DNA of 64,000 nt from Litsea cubeba (taxonomy: Eukaryota; Streptophyta; Magnoliopsida; Laurales; Lauraceae), in contig CM022944.1 in NCBI GenBank assembly GCA_012931725.1, forward strand, positions 76,044,151 through 76,108,150, in the 5' to 3' direction. Below, one piece after another: positions 12,308 through 23,173 of this stretch; the stretch's first letter is position 1; each line of letters starts with the position of its first letter. The translations under genes and the position numbers were made by a program. Under the pieces are notes generated by a model. It worked only from the letters and a program-made list of their open reading frames with translations, was not told the origin of the DNA and made no database searches.

Positions 12308-14259
12308 TGTTGGGATTGGTGTATGCCCTAAAGCCCACTAGCTGCACTCTCATCTTTTGTTACTGGATATTTACTGGTTATTTAATGGAATGACTCTTTC
12401 ATGCTTAAACATGTATATATGTATGGTTGTGTAAGGCCCATTGTTTCTAGTAAATGAATTAGGTGTGTAGTGTCTACGCACAGATAGGTCTAATTCATGG
12501 ACAACTGGAAACATCATATTTGTTCATAACTGAAAGATGGAGCTGGGCACTTCATCTTGGTAGAAGTTATAATGAGAGACTCTCCTGTATTCAGGGTGAC
12601 TTACCTAAGTCATGGGAGGGCTTTCCCGGATTCATCTCATTAGTGCATATGCAATGCATTGAACAGGACCATGGTAGGTGTGATCTCTAAAATAGTACTA
12701 TCATAGAGAGAGATCAAGTCACCTCATGCTACTGAGTGACCGGTGCTCTTAATCTTGAGCATTTGTGGATGAACTGACAAAGTCAAGTTCTTGTGCTTTA
12801 ATTCACTATGGGTGAGATTCTTTTCATGGGTCAACAGCTCTGTGTTTTGGGTACTAGGACTTGATCAGTTGGGACGTGCAGATGCAATATGGAATCTATG
12901 CCATCTGATGATGGAATAATCGTCCCCTTAGAATTATCCGATTAATCATCAAAATCTAAGATCTTAGTATATGGATGTTCCATATGGATATTGAACTTGT
13001 GGGTCGCTCCCTGGATCAAGAGAATGATATTCGAATGATGATTATGTTAAGGATATGAAGTTCTAAGGTTTAGATGTAATCGGGAAGGTTGATAGTACAT
13101 GTGATAACCTGACTCGATTATGGATGTTACATAGAGGGGCATTCAGGTCATTACACTTAGTACGTCGAAGACAACCGTCATTTTATGACGAGCTTATTAT
13201 ATTATATATTTGTCCTTGGAGTTCAACCATAACTCTTTAGTGGAATGAGTTAAGGTTAAAATGGTCTTAATGTTGCTATGGGTTTAGCATGGACATTTTG
13301 GTCATTTTGGGAGCCAATGGCAAATATGTCTTTTGGTCCCTTCTCTAGTCACTTTCCAAGATTGGCATGGTTTCCTAAAATGTTTAGATAACATAAGGAT
13401 GAATTATTTTAGTGGAAAAATAATTTTGAGTTTAAATTCAAATAGGCCTTTAATGGCATACATGAATTTAACTCTAGATAAATTGTATGTGGGCCATGGT
13501 GTGCATTAATATGTGAGGCATCCATAATGGGATATCCATGGGTAAGGTTTCCAATTTTGAGTAGGACTCTCTACTTGGAAAGTTGGACTCCTCTTTAGAT
13601 TAGTATTCTTATGAGAAAGTTTCCTTTTTGGATTAGGAACTTAAAATTAGTAAGTGTTCTACAACTAGGATTACTAATTGTATGGGAAGTTCCTTTTGGT
13701 TTCCTTTTCTAATTAGAGTGTTTCTTAAAGGAAATAAGTCTTTCCTTTTTGGACATCAATGAGAATTAGAAGAGATAAACTATTAGGAAAGGTTTCCTCA
13801 AAGTTTCTATAAAAGAAACCAACAAGCCCTTTGGACGTCCAACACTTTTGAGAGCACAAGGAGAGCCACACGTCCAACCCTTTGGAGGTTTTCTTCTTCA
13901 TTGAAGAAGGCTTAAGGTCTGAGATTTTTCCTTGGAGAAACAGTTCTTAACTCCTAGATTAAGATCCCACCATCTTAGCCAATCAGATTTGGAAGTGAGA
14001 TAGAGGAGAAGATCAAAGGCAATAATAGTGCAGAAAATTCCAGCAACTTGTTTGCTAATTACAAGTCTGAGTTTGGGCCTTTGGATCTATTTTTTCAGAG
14101 ATTTGAAGTCTACAAATCTTCGAGGTAATAGTCTTCTTCATTCTCCTTTAATTATACACTTGTTGGTCATGAATTCATGGAGTTCTCATGCGATCTATAT
14201 GGCTGATTTATGCTGGCCAAATCAGATTTTTTAAAATCTGTCATGTTACAAATTAGCCA
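12308..14259 (+). repeat. Copia-1 3' LTR
   Basis: 1,952 bp, nearly identical to 4,611-6,562; differences are scattered single bases and single-base indels. It stops at AGCCA, directly followed by the TGTGG duplication (14,260-14,264) and the rest of the Tat polyprotein. Confidence 0.92.
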
Positions 14260-14264
14260 TGTGG

Positions 14265-16081
14265 AGACTTTCTCACAAAATGCTTCTTGAGACATGTACT
14301 TTGACGGTGCAACCAGGACAAGTGAAAAAAGACAGCTGATCTCGGGAGTTGGCATCCTCTTTGTTAGCCCCGACAAATACATGATTCCACACGCTTTCTC
14401 GCTACTGGAACCATGCACAAACAATGCAGCTGAATATCAAGCTCTGATCCTAGGATTGGAACTCGCCATCGAATCCGGTATCACCATGGTGGAAGTCTTT
14501 GGAGACTCTCAACTGATCGTCAACCAGATGAATCAGAAATTTGAAGTTAGGAAGCCAGATTTGCTGCCTTACTACAACAAAGCACAATCGCTTCTGCAAA
14601 AGTTTGACATCTGTCACATCACCCACATTCGTAGAGGTGAAAACATATGTGCAGATGCCCTGGCTGGACTTGCCACATCTATGGCAATCCAGGAAGGGGA
14701 AAATATGCAAATCACAGTGGGCGAAAGAAGAATCCTTCCTCCTCTTAACACACATCAAGCAGTTGCTGAATGCCACCAAGTGGTTGGAAGTCGGATTTCA
14801 ATCCTTCAAACTTCAATCGGCGACTGGAGGGATCCGTTCATTGATTACATTATGTTCGGAATCCTACCTGAAGATCCAAAAGAATGGGTAAGCATCCAAA
14901 GGCGAACCCCAAGCTTTCATTTGGATATTCCTTCAAAAATCCTTTACAGGAAATCCTTCAACGGAGTACTTCTACGCTGCTTGTCACAACAAGAGGCTGA
15001 AGAAACACTCAAAGAAGTTCATGCTGGTCTTTGCGGAGCTCATCAGGCTGGTCCCAAGCTCTATGATCAGATAAAAAGGTTAGGTTATTACTGGCCTACC
15101 ATGGTAGCTGACGCAATGCAATTTGCTAAGCGCTGCCAACAATGCCAAGTTCATGGAGATTACATTCACATGCCTCCAGAATGGCTACATCCTACAACGG
15201 TTTCATGGCCTTTCGAAGCTTGGGGTATGGACATCATAGGTCCTATTTCTCCCCCTTCGAGCAAAGGTCATCGCTTCATCTCCACCGCTACGAATTATTT
15301 CTCCAAGTGGTCAGAAGCATTTGCGTTCAACGAAATAAAGACCTCATCAGTCCTTTAGTTCCTGCGCACCAACATCATTTGTCGTTTCGGCATACCCAAA
15401 AGATTCATCCATGACAACGGACCACAATTCCGGGATCATCGATTCTATAAGTTCTGCGACAAATACAAAATCCAAAGCTGTCCTTCGACTCCATACAATC
15501 CGGCAGCAAACAGATTAGCAGAAGCTTTCAACAAGACACTCTGCAAAATCCTCAAAAAAATGGTCTCTAGTCACAAAAGAGACTGGAGCGACAAACTGTC
15601 TGAAGTTTTGTGGGCCTACCAAACCACGATTCGAGGACCAACCCATAGCACACCATTCTCCTTGGTCTATGGATGCGAAGCTGTCGTGCCCTTGGAAGTA
15701 CAAATTCCTTCCTTGAGGGTATCTTTGCAAAATGACATGACTCAAGAAAGCAATGTCAAATTGCAACTCCATGAGCTGGACAATCTCGATGAGAGACGGC
15801 TCGAAGCTCAACAAAGCATTGAACTTTACCAAGCACGCATGGCAGGATCTTTCGACAAAAAGGTCAGGCAATGTGCCTACAAAAAGGGCGACTTAGTTCT
15901 TGCGGTAAAAAGACCAATGGTCTTCGCTCACAAGTCCAAAGGCAAATTTGAGCCAAAATGGGAGGGAACCTACGTTATCGACAAGGTTTTTTCCAATGGC
16001 GCATACGCACTCCTAAACATGGAAGGTGACAGATGTATGCTGCCCATCAACGGCAAGTTCTTAAAGCGGTACTACCCTTGA
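14265..16081 (+). pseudogene. Tat polyprotein: archaeal-type RNase H and integrase (broken)
   Basis: Continues the Tat frame after copia-1. Archaeal-type RNase H at about 14,294-14,690: MYFDGATRTSEK, NNAAEYQALILGLELA, FGDSQLIVNQM and ENICADALAGLA, with the expected acidic residues. Integrase follows: HHCC zinc region (HAGLCGAHQ, then CQQCQ, about 15,020-15,150), core with Asp (WGMDIIGP), Asp (IHDNGPQF) and Glu (NRLAEAFNKT), then a C-terminal GDLVLAVKRP...KFEPKWEGTYVI region, ending at TGA 16,079-16,081. Stops: TGA at 14,288-14,290 and TAG at 15,356-15,358 inside the integrase core. The second RNase H is thought to replace the degenerate first one in Tat elements; the integrase would insert the cDNA. 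Confidence 0.9.
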
Positions 16082-16429
16082 AGACTTACCCAACTGGGTA
16101 AGAGCAATGCCTGTACGGCCAAAATCGGTTTCCAGGTACACGCTCGCTAAACCCACCTTTTTTAGAATTTTCATGTCAAATGTTGAAATTTCTAGAAATT
16201 TAAACAATGCTTACTTTTATCGTTTCATTGTTCAAAAATCCAAGTTTCGGAACCTTTCCCTAACTTGACCAAAATTTTCAACCCTTGAACTCAAAATTCA
16301 TGGTTTGAAACAAAATCCGGATTCAGGGATTTCCACCCTAGTCCACCCTACCTTTTACCGCCTAAACGGTTTTAGGCAAAACTTATGACCCTCGTGTCTT
16401 TAAACAAGAAAAATGGTTTTCAAAAAAGC
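16082..16429 (+). other. Tat 3' region directly after integrase, no gene
   Basis: AT-rich, about 350 bp, with no open frame or repeat that I can support. It leads into the tandem repeats. Confidence 0.6.
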
Positions 16430-16970
16430 CGCGGGGAAGCGACATTTAGTCAATACTCGCACAAATTGGAAGCATGCGAACCACGTTCGACACTTCCAAA
16501 ATCGCAGGGAAGCGACATTTCGTCGATACTTCCAAAATCCAAAACCGTGGAGATGCAACATTTCGGTTGATATCCACAGCCCAAATTTCAAAGGTTCAAA
16601 AACAAAAACCAAGAAACTGTGGAGATGCAACATTTCAGTTGATATCCACAACCCAAATTTCAAAGGTTCGAAAAAACCTAAAAAACCATGGAGACGCAAC
16701 ATTTCAGTTGATATCCATAACCCAAAGGTTCGAGAAAACCACAAATTTCAAAAATCATGGGGAAACGACATCAAGTCAGTACCCGCAAAACCAAATTTTT
16801 TAAAAAAGCAAGGATGCGACATTCCATCGATACTTGCACCCAAATTCGTGAGAATGCGACATTCCATCGATACTCGCAACCGAATGAGCAAGGATGCAAC
16901 ATTCCATCGATACTTGCAAGAACATTCAGCAGGGAGGCGACTTTTAGTCGATACTTGCATTTTTGAAAAC
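16430..16970 (+). repeat. Degenerate tandem repeats in Tat 3' region, family 1
   Basis: About ten units of variable length (40-60 bp) share a core like GCGACATTTCGTCGATACTC or GCAACATTTCAGTTGATATCC. The middle units also carry CACAACCCAAATTTCAAAGG. Long frames across the block (for example 16,413-17,282) are translations of the repeat, not genes. Tat elements are known to carry variable tandem repeats between integrase and 3' LTR, and these have seeded satellites in some plants. Confidence 0.85.
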
Positions 16971-16974
16971 CAAA

Positions 16975-17195
16975 CCGGCTATAAATGCCACAAAATGGCT
17001 ATAGATGCCACCAAAATAGGCTATAAATGCCACAAACTGGCTATCAATACCACAAAACAAAACCGGCTATCAATGCCACAAAAAAAATTTTGGCTTTCAA
17101 AAAACCCGGCTATAGATGCCACCAAAACCGGCTATCAATGCCACAAAATCGGCTTCCATGCCACAAACAAAAATCTGGCTTTCATGCCAAAACAA
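16975..17195 (+). repeat. Short tandem repeats in Tat 3' region, family 2
   Basis: About eight to ten units near GGCTATAAATGCCACAAAA, with variants GGCTATAGATGCCACC, GGCTATCAATGCCAC and GGCTTTCATGCC, in steps of roughly 20-30 bp. Two to three units of the same family recur at 32,358-32,412 beyond the 3' LTR promoter. Confidence 0.85.
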
Positions 17196-17243
17196 TCATT
17201 TGACAAAAGATTTTCACAAAATGACAAGCTTTTGATCAAATCC

Positions 17244-17376
17244 CATTTAGCAATTACTTTTATCACAAAAAGATTTAAGTGAGCGTAGGGAAAACAAAAA
17301 AAAAGCATCTCATTTAGCAATTACTTTCATCACAAAAAGATTTAAGTGAGCGTAGGGAAAACAAAAAAAAAGCACC
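17244..17376 (+). repeat. 67-bp tandem duplication, Tat 3' region
   Basis: The unit starting CATTTAGCAATTACTTT at 17,244 recurs at 17,311 almost unchanged, both ending in GTAGGGAAAAC plus an A run. A third family, distinct from the two before it. 17,377-17,501 is A-rich with GTACC/GTATC words and no gene. Confidence 0.85.
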
Positions 17377-18442
17377 AAAAAATGCATGTGGTACCAAAAA
17401 AAAGAAAGTGTTCACAAGCACTACAAAAAAAATAGTACCAAAAAAAATACATGTGGTATCAAAAAAAAAAAAGGATAATTTCTGCTACAAAAATCAGGAG
17501 CTCAGCCAAAAATGGTCTCAAGCCAAGAGTTCAGCTCCTCAAGCAAACTTTTGGCCTCAGCCGTCAGGGATTCCAGGGCACGCTTCTTCAGGAACTTGCC
17601 ATGAGATGCTGGGGTGGGCTGTAACCCTTCTTTCACACCGGGAAGCTTATCCCGAGCAGTTTGCCATTGTTTGTCCTCTTGAAACTTCCTTTCAAGGACT
17701 CGATCAGCATATGCAACCCGGCGAATCAGAGCACTCTCCCTGTCGCGAGCCTCTGTTATAGCAGCCCACTTGGCAGCGACTTGTGCCTTTAAATGCTCAA
17801 GACGTTTCCTGGCCTCATTGACCTCCCTATCAAGGATGTTAAGGTCATGTGTCAGCCCAATGATGGCTAGCTCTTCTAAGTTCTTCTCTCGAACTATCTG
17901 CTTCCTGCTTTGTGTAGCCTCATTCAGGTCAGACTTAGCCTTATCAGCAGGGTCCAGGAACATCTCCTTGAAGAACTGGTCGTCAGCAAACCCCATGGTC
18001 TCAAACCACTTGTCACCCAGTGGAATGATCCTATCAACGATCGCCCTGGCACCTGTGACATCTAGACCAGCCTCTTCGGCATCACTGAGAATCTCCTACA
18101 CATGCTGGATCATGCCAAATCCGGCATCCAAGTGCCCAGAAAGGAGAGTCTCAATCCAAGCGCTCAGAACCCGCACCACCACCTTCTTCACAAAAAGAAG
18201 AGATGGCCCAGCTGAAGACTCGCCCAACTCCGTTGGTCAGCTGCTCACGTCATCACCTGTTGGAAGAGTAACAAAAGAACTCTTTCCAGTTGGAGCTGCT
18301 CGGGAAGGAATCTCAGCACGAGGTATCTCCTCAACAGTGTCAGAATTGGTCCCAGGAGTCTCTACCTCTGGATCGACCTCTGGCATCTCTTGCTCTGGTT
18401 CTGAAGGAAGCAACGGACTCTCCGCTGTCACCTCAAAACCTG

Positions 18443-18514
18443 CTAAAGAAACATAAAAAGGTATGAATATGATCCTGTTTGAAAATCATTATCAGGGTTA
18501 TTACTACAAAATAC
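18443..18514 (-). other. Intron of the antisense PMD gene
   Basis: 72 nt, GTATTTTG at the 5' end and TTTCTTTAG at the 3' end. Removing it joins VVEE to AGFEV in one frame. Confidence 0.7.
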
Positions 18515-18626
18515 CTTCTTCGACGACTGGCGGAAGACTCTCTTCCTCCATGAACTCATCGGAAGCATCATCAAACATTTGCGTCCATCGATGGTTCAAA
18601 GTCATCAGAATCCTGTGGCAAGTCAG

Positions 18627-18695
18627 CTGACAAGAAAAATGTTAGCAAACCAAGTCACAGACAAAAAAAAAGAAAGCAAAAAAAAAAAGTCATAC
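18627..18695 (-). other. Intron of the antisense PMD gene
   Basis: 69 nt, GTATGACTTT start, T-rich body, CTTGTCAG end. Removing it joins ESPI to ADLPQDSDD in frame. Confidence 0.7.
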
Positions 18696-18809
18696 CAATT
18701 GGAGATTCTGGATTCACTCCAGAGTCCTTCGGTTCTTCTTCAGGTGCCCCGACAGGGTCTGTCACCACCTCATCCGTTGGAACCTCAGGCATCGCCAAAT
18801 CTTCCTCGG

Positions 18810-18903
18810 CTAAAAAAGAGAGGAGCAGTAGGGAGAGAAAACAAATCAAGACATGGAAAAATCCCATGAAAAGAAATGGAAAGAGAAAAAGGAAGAATCT
18901 TAC
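18810..18903 (-). other. Intron of the antisense PMD gene
   Basis: 94 nt, GTAAGATTC start (good plant donor), T/C-rich body, CTCTTTTTTAG end. Separates the acidic SREEEIVGEG exon from an AEEDLAMPEVP exon. Confidence 0.72.
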
Positions 18904-21408
18904 CTTCACCGACGATCTCTTCTTCTCGGCTTCTCTTCTCTGGAGGCTCGTCAACATCCCCTGGCGCCTCCTCATTGATAGTAAGAGGTACTTCCAAGTT
19001 AGGAGAGTCCTCATGCTGCCCCTTGCTGCGATGATAACTCCTCCTCCTCTTACTCCTGCGGGGTCGCTTCTTAGAGGAACCTGCCCCGCTGTCAAAGTTA
19101 GGTTTCCCACTTGACTCCTCACTGGATGGTCTACTCTTGCCAGTAGACTCCACGGAAGCTTGCCTTTGCGCCGCCTGCATCCAAGCACCAAGTTCGGCTT
19201 CCTCTTATTCTAGCTGCTCTAAAGCCTCATTAGGTATTTCTCAAACAGCTTCAGAACCAATGACGCCCTGGTCACCGAGAAAGCCTGTCTTGTGCTTCTC
19301 TCCAGAAAGGAAGGCCCAAACTTCCTCTCGCCAGATGCTATCCGACTTTCCAAGGCCCATTCCAGATGCCAGCTTCACATCAAGCTCCTTCTTAGAAAGG
19401 CCCCGATATGCCGAAAAGCTCTCCGCGAACCACTTCGCAAAGCCGGCAGTCCGGGAAGTCAACAACACAGGATAAGAGATCATGGCTGTAGTGTCTTCAG
19501 CACTATAGAAAGCCCATGCATTTCTCCAATCCTATAAACCTCCAAAGCGCTTCACCATGCTTGAAGGCACTCCAACAACACCTTGAGAAAAGCCTAACTG
19601 CAAAGCAAATCAAGAGGGTACATACGGCTGGATGTCGACGAAAAGATGTCTGCGATACACCATCGTGCCGACACGTATGCTGAAAAGCCACTCTTTCTCT
19701 GCATTCGTCAAGGAGTAATGCCTTCCCGACCCCGCCCAGGTAGAGTCTCGAGAGGCACCAAAATCAAAAGCCTTCTTCCGTAACTCCAGAGAAAGCTTCA
19801 CTGAAGACTGCCCCATCTCGACGTCCCTGAACCGTCGGATCCTCATGCGGGCAAACAAAAGTGATTCGGACACAGCTTTGCCCTTAGCCAGCCAAATCAT
19901 CAGAGGATCATCATCGTGTGCGGCACGCAGCCGGTGGAAGCCAGGACAGTGGTACACGTACCACGAATAAAAGATGTGGGCTGAAAATACCGTATTCATA
20001 GGGAGCCCAAGCCGAACCAAAAAAGCAGCAGCCTGTAGTTCGGTACATAGGTAGGAGTAAAGAGTTGGCACCAAAGCAAGCTGCTCTCCAAACGCCATCT
20101 GACAAGCCAGAAAAATACAATGTGGCCATATGTGCGTTCCATCTCCTCCAGCAAAAATAGCCTCACCAAGCCAATAAGTGAGGTAAACAGTGAGATCTCT
20201 TCGCAGTGCAATGTCAGGACATATGGCGTTTGTACTCGCACAGAAATCTCTCAACTCTTCTTGCATAGCCAAGATCTTCTTCAAACTTGGATCCTGAGCC
20301 CTGGCTTCCTGGGTCACACTATCAGAAGGCTCCCTGCTATCAAAAAAGCTGGGGAACAAAGAGCTAGAACTCTTCCAACTGCTGGATCTAACTTTCAAAC
20401 CCTCCTTCTCCTTCAAAAAATCATAGAAGGATACGAGCTGAAAGTACAGAAGCCTGAACTCCTCAGACCGCTCCTCAAGGACGCTGTCGGTCGGCATAAA
20501 CTCCTCATAGAGTTTGCCAAGGATGGGCAATCCAGTAATGGCGCCAGCTCCTTCAAAGAGAAACCAATCTCACCATTCGTCACAACGAAGGTATTGGTTT
20601 GTGGGAGGAATGACTCCAACATAGCCATGAAGGCCTCGTCGGAAAAGATCACGGTCTCCCTAAAGGCGCGGACCGCATCAAAAATCCCGGCTTCCTTCAA
20701 AATGGCGCCACCAATCAGCAGGACGCGATCAATCCACAACTTCCACTCGGAGTCAGCATTGAAACGGCCACGAAGTCGAAAAGGCTTTATCCAATTGCTG
20801 CCATCATCGCTGAAAATACCAAGGCCCACCGGTCTCAAATCGACCGACGGATAATTAGAGCCCTGGTAGCCGCTGGATGGCATCAACAGGTCCATGTCAG
20901 CAGGCGACCTCTTCGTATATCCAGGAGAACCGCCAACAAAAATCCCAGTCTGATTACATTTGTCCTTCTCGCCCAGCTTGGAGGATCTTCCCTCTTAGAG
21001 TACATGGGGGCAAGGCTCATGATCGAGACGGTGCGATCAAACGTCGACCGGGTAGCAACAGTCTTCTTATCACCATCTGCTGTGAAAGAGAACTGAAAAC
21101 ATCTCCTCTAGTATGTCATGTCATCAGGGATGGCATCACCAAAGAAGAAGGTAGGCTTGGGTAAAACACTCTGATCTTCCATCATCCATGGACGACTACT
21201 TACCATGATCCTATAGAATTCCTCTCCCTTGAGAGTGATCAGTCGCTGCCTCATCTCATCTCTGTTGAGGGAGTCACACTCTTCCATATTTCTCTCAACA
21301 TACTGGACCTTCTCAAAGGCCTGCTGAACGGCCGGATTAGAAGATCTAGCAGATCGACGAGGTACGCTTTAGCGGGCTCTTTACCCTTGTTCGTTCTGGA
21401 GGAACCAC

Positions 21409-21986
21409 CTGCAAAGGGTGGAAAAGAAAAAGATCAAACATGAAAATGACAGAATCTCGCTAAAAAAATCTGGCAAAATTTTGACATGATGCTGGGGAAA
21501 TTCCGAAGAAAAGGAACTATCCCGAAAGAAATAGAAAGCTTGAAGATGGCGAGCTCCAAATTCCAAAATTTGCGAAAACTTTCAAGTATGCTATCACATC
21601 ATGCTACAAAATTCAATTTACAATAGAATACATGCATGAACATCTTGGTTTGCAAAAAAAAAAATGCATTATCATGATGAGCAAAAAAAAAGAAAAAGAA
21701 AAAGAAAAGAAACTTTCTCAAAAAAAAAGAGAGAAAGAAAACAAAAAAAAGAGAGAAAGAAGAGGGCTGGCCCACAGGCCACGTGGCCGTACGGCCAGAT
21801 CCATACGGATCTGTCCGTACGGCCCACAAAAAGAAGCAAAAAAACATGCAAAAAAAAAATAAAGAAAGCATAAAAAAAAAAGATAAGAAAAAAACGTGTA
21901 AAAAAAAAAGAGCAAACACGTGAAAAAAAAAGAGAAAAGAAAAGAAAGAAACAAAAAAAGAAAGAAAGAACTTGTTAGATACCAAT
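21409..21986. other. A-rich (plus strand) tract upstream of the antisense gene
   Basis: No gene. On the minus strand this is T-rich and ends in CACCCTTTGCAG at 21,409, a good 3' splice site, so part of it is probably an intron or 5' region of the PMD gene. 21,650-21,975 is low-complexity A/G on the plus strand. Within it 21,781-21,830 holds GGCCGTACGGCC and CCGTACGG palindromes. Frames over the A/G tract are low complexity only. Confidence 0.6.
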
Positions 21987-23159
21987 TGTTAGATATCGCG
22001 ATCACTGAGAGGGGGGGGTGAATCAGTGATTCTTTGAAAACAGGTCCAATTTAACAACAAAAGCAAATCAAATCACACAAGGACACCATATTTAACGTGG
22101 TTCACCGAAAGGCTACGTCCACGGTTCAAAGACTGTCCGAACACCAATCCGGAACAGATCTGAATCTATTTAGTCGCACCAACGACAAAGAGCACCAACC
22201 CTTAGTTTCAGATAGCACCAACTATCTAGGAAGCACCTACTCCCTTTAGTTTCAGATAGCACCAACTATCTAGGAAGCACCGACTCCCTTTACAATTTAT
22301 CTGCACCAACAGATAGGATCACCAAACCCCAGACACCAAGCACCAACTTGATGTTCTACAGAATAAGAGTAGAAACCTTTTTCTATAGCCCTTCCCCTCT
22401 ACAATCTCTCTCTCTCAATCCCTTACAAATTGAAAATTAAAGCATAAACAGAGAGACACTTATCTTATGGACGAAACACCATCTTCAAGAGCACATCCTC
22501 GTCCACACTTGCTGTAGAAACTTGTAACAAGACTGCACACAGCAACAGCACTCTCTTCTCTCCAAAACTCTCTCTCTTTTCTTCTCTCTTCTTTCTCTCT
22601 TATTATGTCTTCTTAAAAACGAACCAAACATGCCTTTATATAGGTTATGGTAACCCTTAAGAGTGTTCAAAATAGGCTACAATTCGTTTAGAAAGAGTCC
22701 CAAACGAAATAGATGAGAATGCTGAATTTTCGTGCAAGACTTCTGTTTCTGCGCAACTCTGGTTCCCGTGCTCGGTCGACATCCTTCCTTGCTCGGTCGA
22801 CATCATACACAGTCTGGAAACAGATACCTGACGTGCTCGGTCGACATCCTGGGGTCCCGGTCGACCGACGACACACTGTGTCACGAAAATAACTGGGAGC
22901 TACCTGAAACTTTTTCTGCAGGTTTTTCTTTGCTCGGTCGACCGCATGGGGTGCCCGGTCGACCGACCACTCTGCTTCAGGAATTCAGAATTCCTGAGCT
23001 GTTTCAACTCTGATTTCTCTTTTAAGCTCTATCAACACCAATCTATTAACATCATGTTTGTGACATTGTGTTGACAATAATTCCAACTCAAAACAATACT
23101 TGAGATATTAATTTCTTCAATTCTTCAAAAGACTTCTCAAGTCATCTCAAATTCCAACA
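21987..23159 (-). repeat. Copia-2 3' LTR (left copy)
   Basis: Plus-strand reading TGTTAGATATCGCG to AAATTCCAACA. Contains a tandem duplication of about 44 bp (22,204-22,292, around GATAGCACCAACTATCTAGG), a minus-strand TATATAAAGG box at 22,633-22,644, and GGTCGAC motifs at 22,776-22,965. Confidence 0.92.
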
Positions 23160-23173
23160 ATCTCCCCCTTTGG
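23160..23173 (-). other. Copia-2 polypurine tract
   Basis: On the minus strand CCAAAGGGGGAGA directly before the LTR start; primes plus-strand synthesis. Confidence 0.82.

Larger units (their letters stand above)
4611..14259 (+). mobile_element. Copia-1: full-length Ty1/copia retrotransposon, 9.65 kb, coding region broken
   Basis: Two direct LTRs of 1,952 bp each (4,611-6,562 and 12,308-14,259), TG...CA ended, flank an internal region with primer site, gag, protease, integrase, RT and RNase H in copia order. A 5-bp duplication TGTGG lies at 4,605-4,609 and 14,260-14,264; one extra C (4,610) sits between the left duplication and the LTR. By eye the LTRs differ at about a dozen places over nearly 2 kb, so the insertion is young. 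It splits the Tat polyprotein between its RNase H domains without loss of target sequence. Three nonsense codons and one frameshift prevent a full Gag-Pol. The lineage within copia is not assigned. Confidence 0.93.
17502..21408 (-). pseudogene. Antisense, intron-bearing plant mobile domain (PMD) gene carried in the Tat 3' region
   Basis: Opposite in direction to the element. The plant mobile domain lies at about 20,960-19,650: IDRVLLIGGAILKEAGIFDA, SFLPQTNTFVVTNGEIGFSL, then GKLYEEFMPTD, YLTYWLGEAIFAGGDG, IWPHCIFLACQMAFGEQLAL. It is followed by a conserved region (SRTAGFAKWFAESFSAYRGL), a basic SKKRPRRSKRRR stretch near 19,080 that could act as nuclear signal, acidic Pro/Glu-rich exons, and a C-terminal coiled coil (about 17,990-17,510). 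Three short GT-AG introns join these in frame. Decay: a frameshift near 20,530, one near 18,580, and stops near 19,611, 19,533, 19,242, 19,206, 18,238 and 18,097. An upstream exon may lie at 21,408-21,204 (GT at 21,203). PMD proteins of plants include MAIN and MAIL1, and PMD copies are known from transposons. Function here is unknown. Confidence 0.75.

Noticed and set aside
14450..14779. Minus-strand frames opposite the Tat RNase H and integrase (also 15,515-15,871)
   Set aside because: Shadows of the plus-strand coding sequence without independent motifs.
16413..17282. Open frame of 289 codons on the plus strand
   Set aside because: It is the translation of degenerate tandem DNA repeats, with overlapping long frames in other phases; no domain and no start context.
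21599..21985. Phe/Ser-rich minus-strand frame of 128 codons
   Set aside because: Translation of a low-complexity A/G tract.
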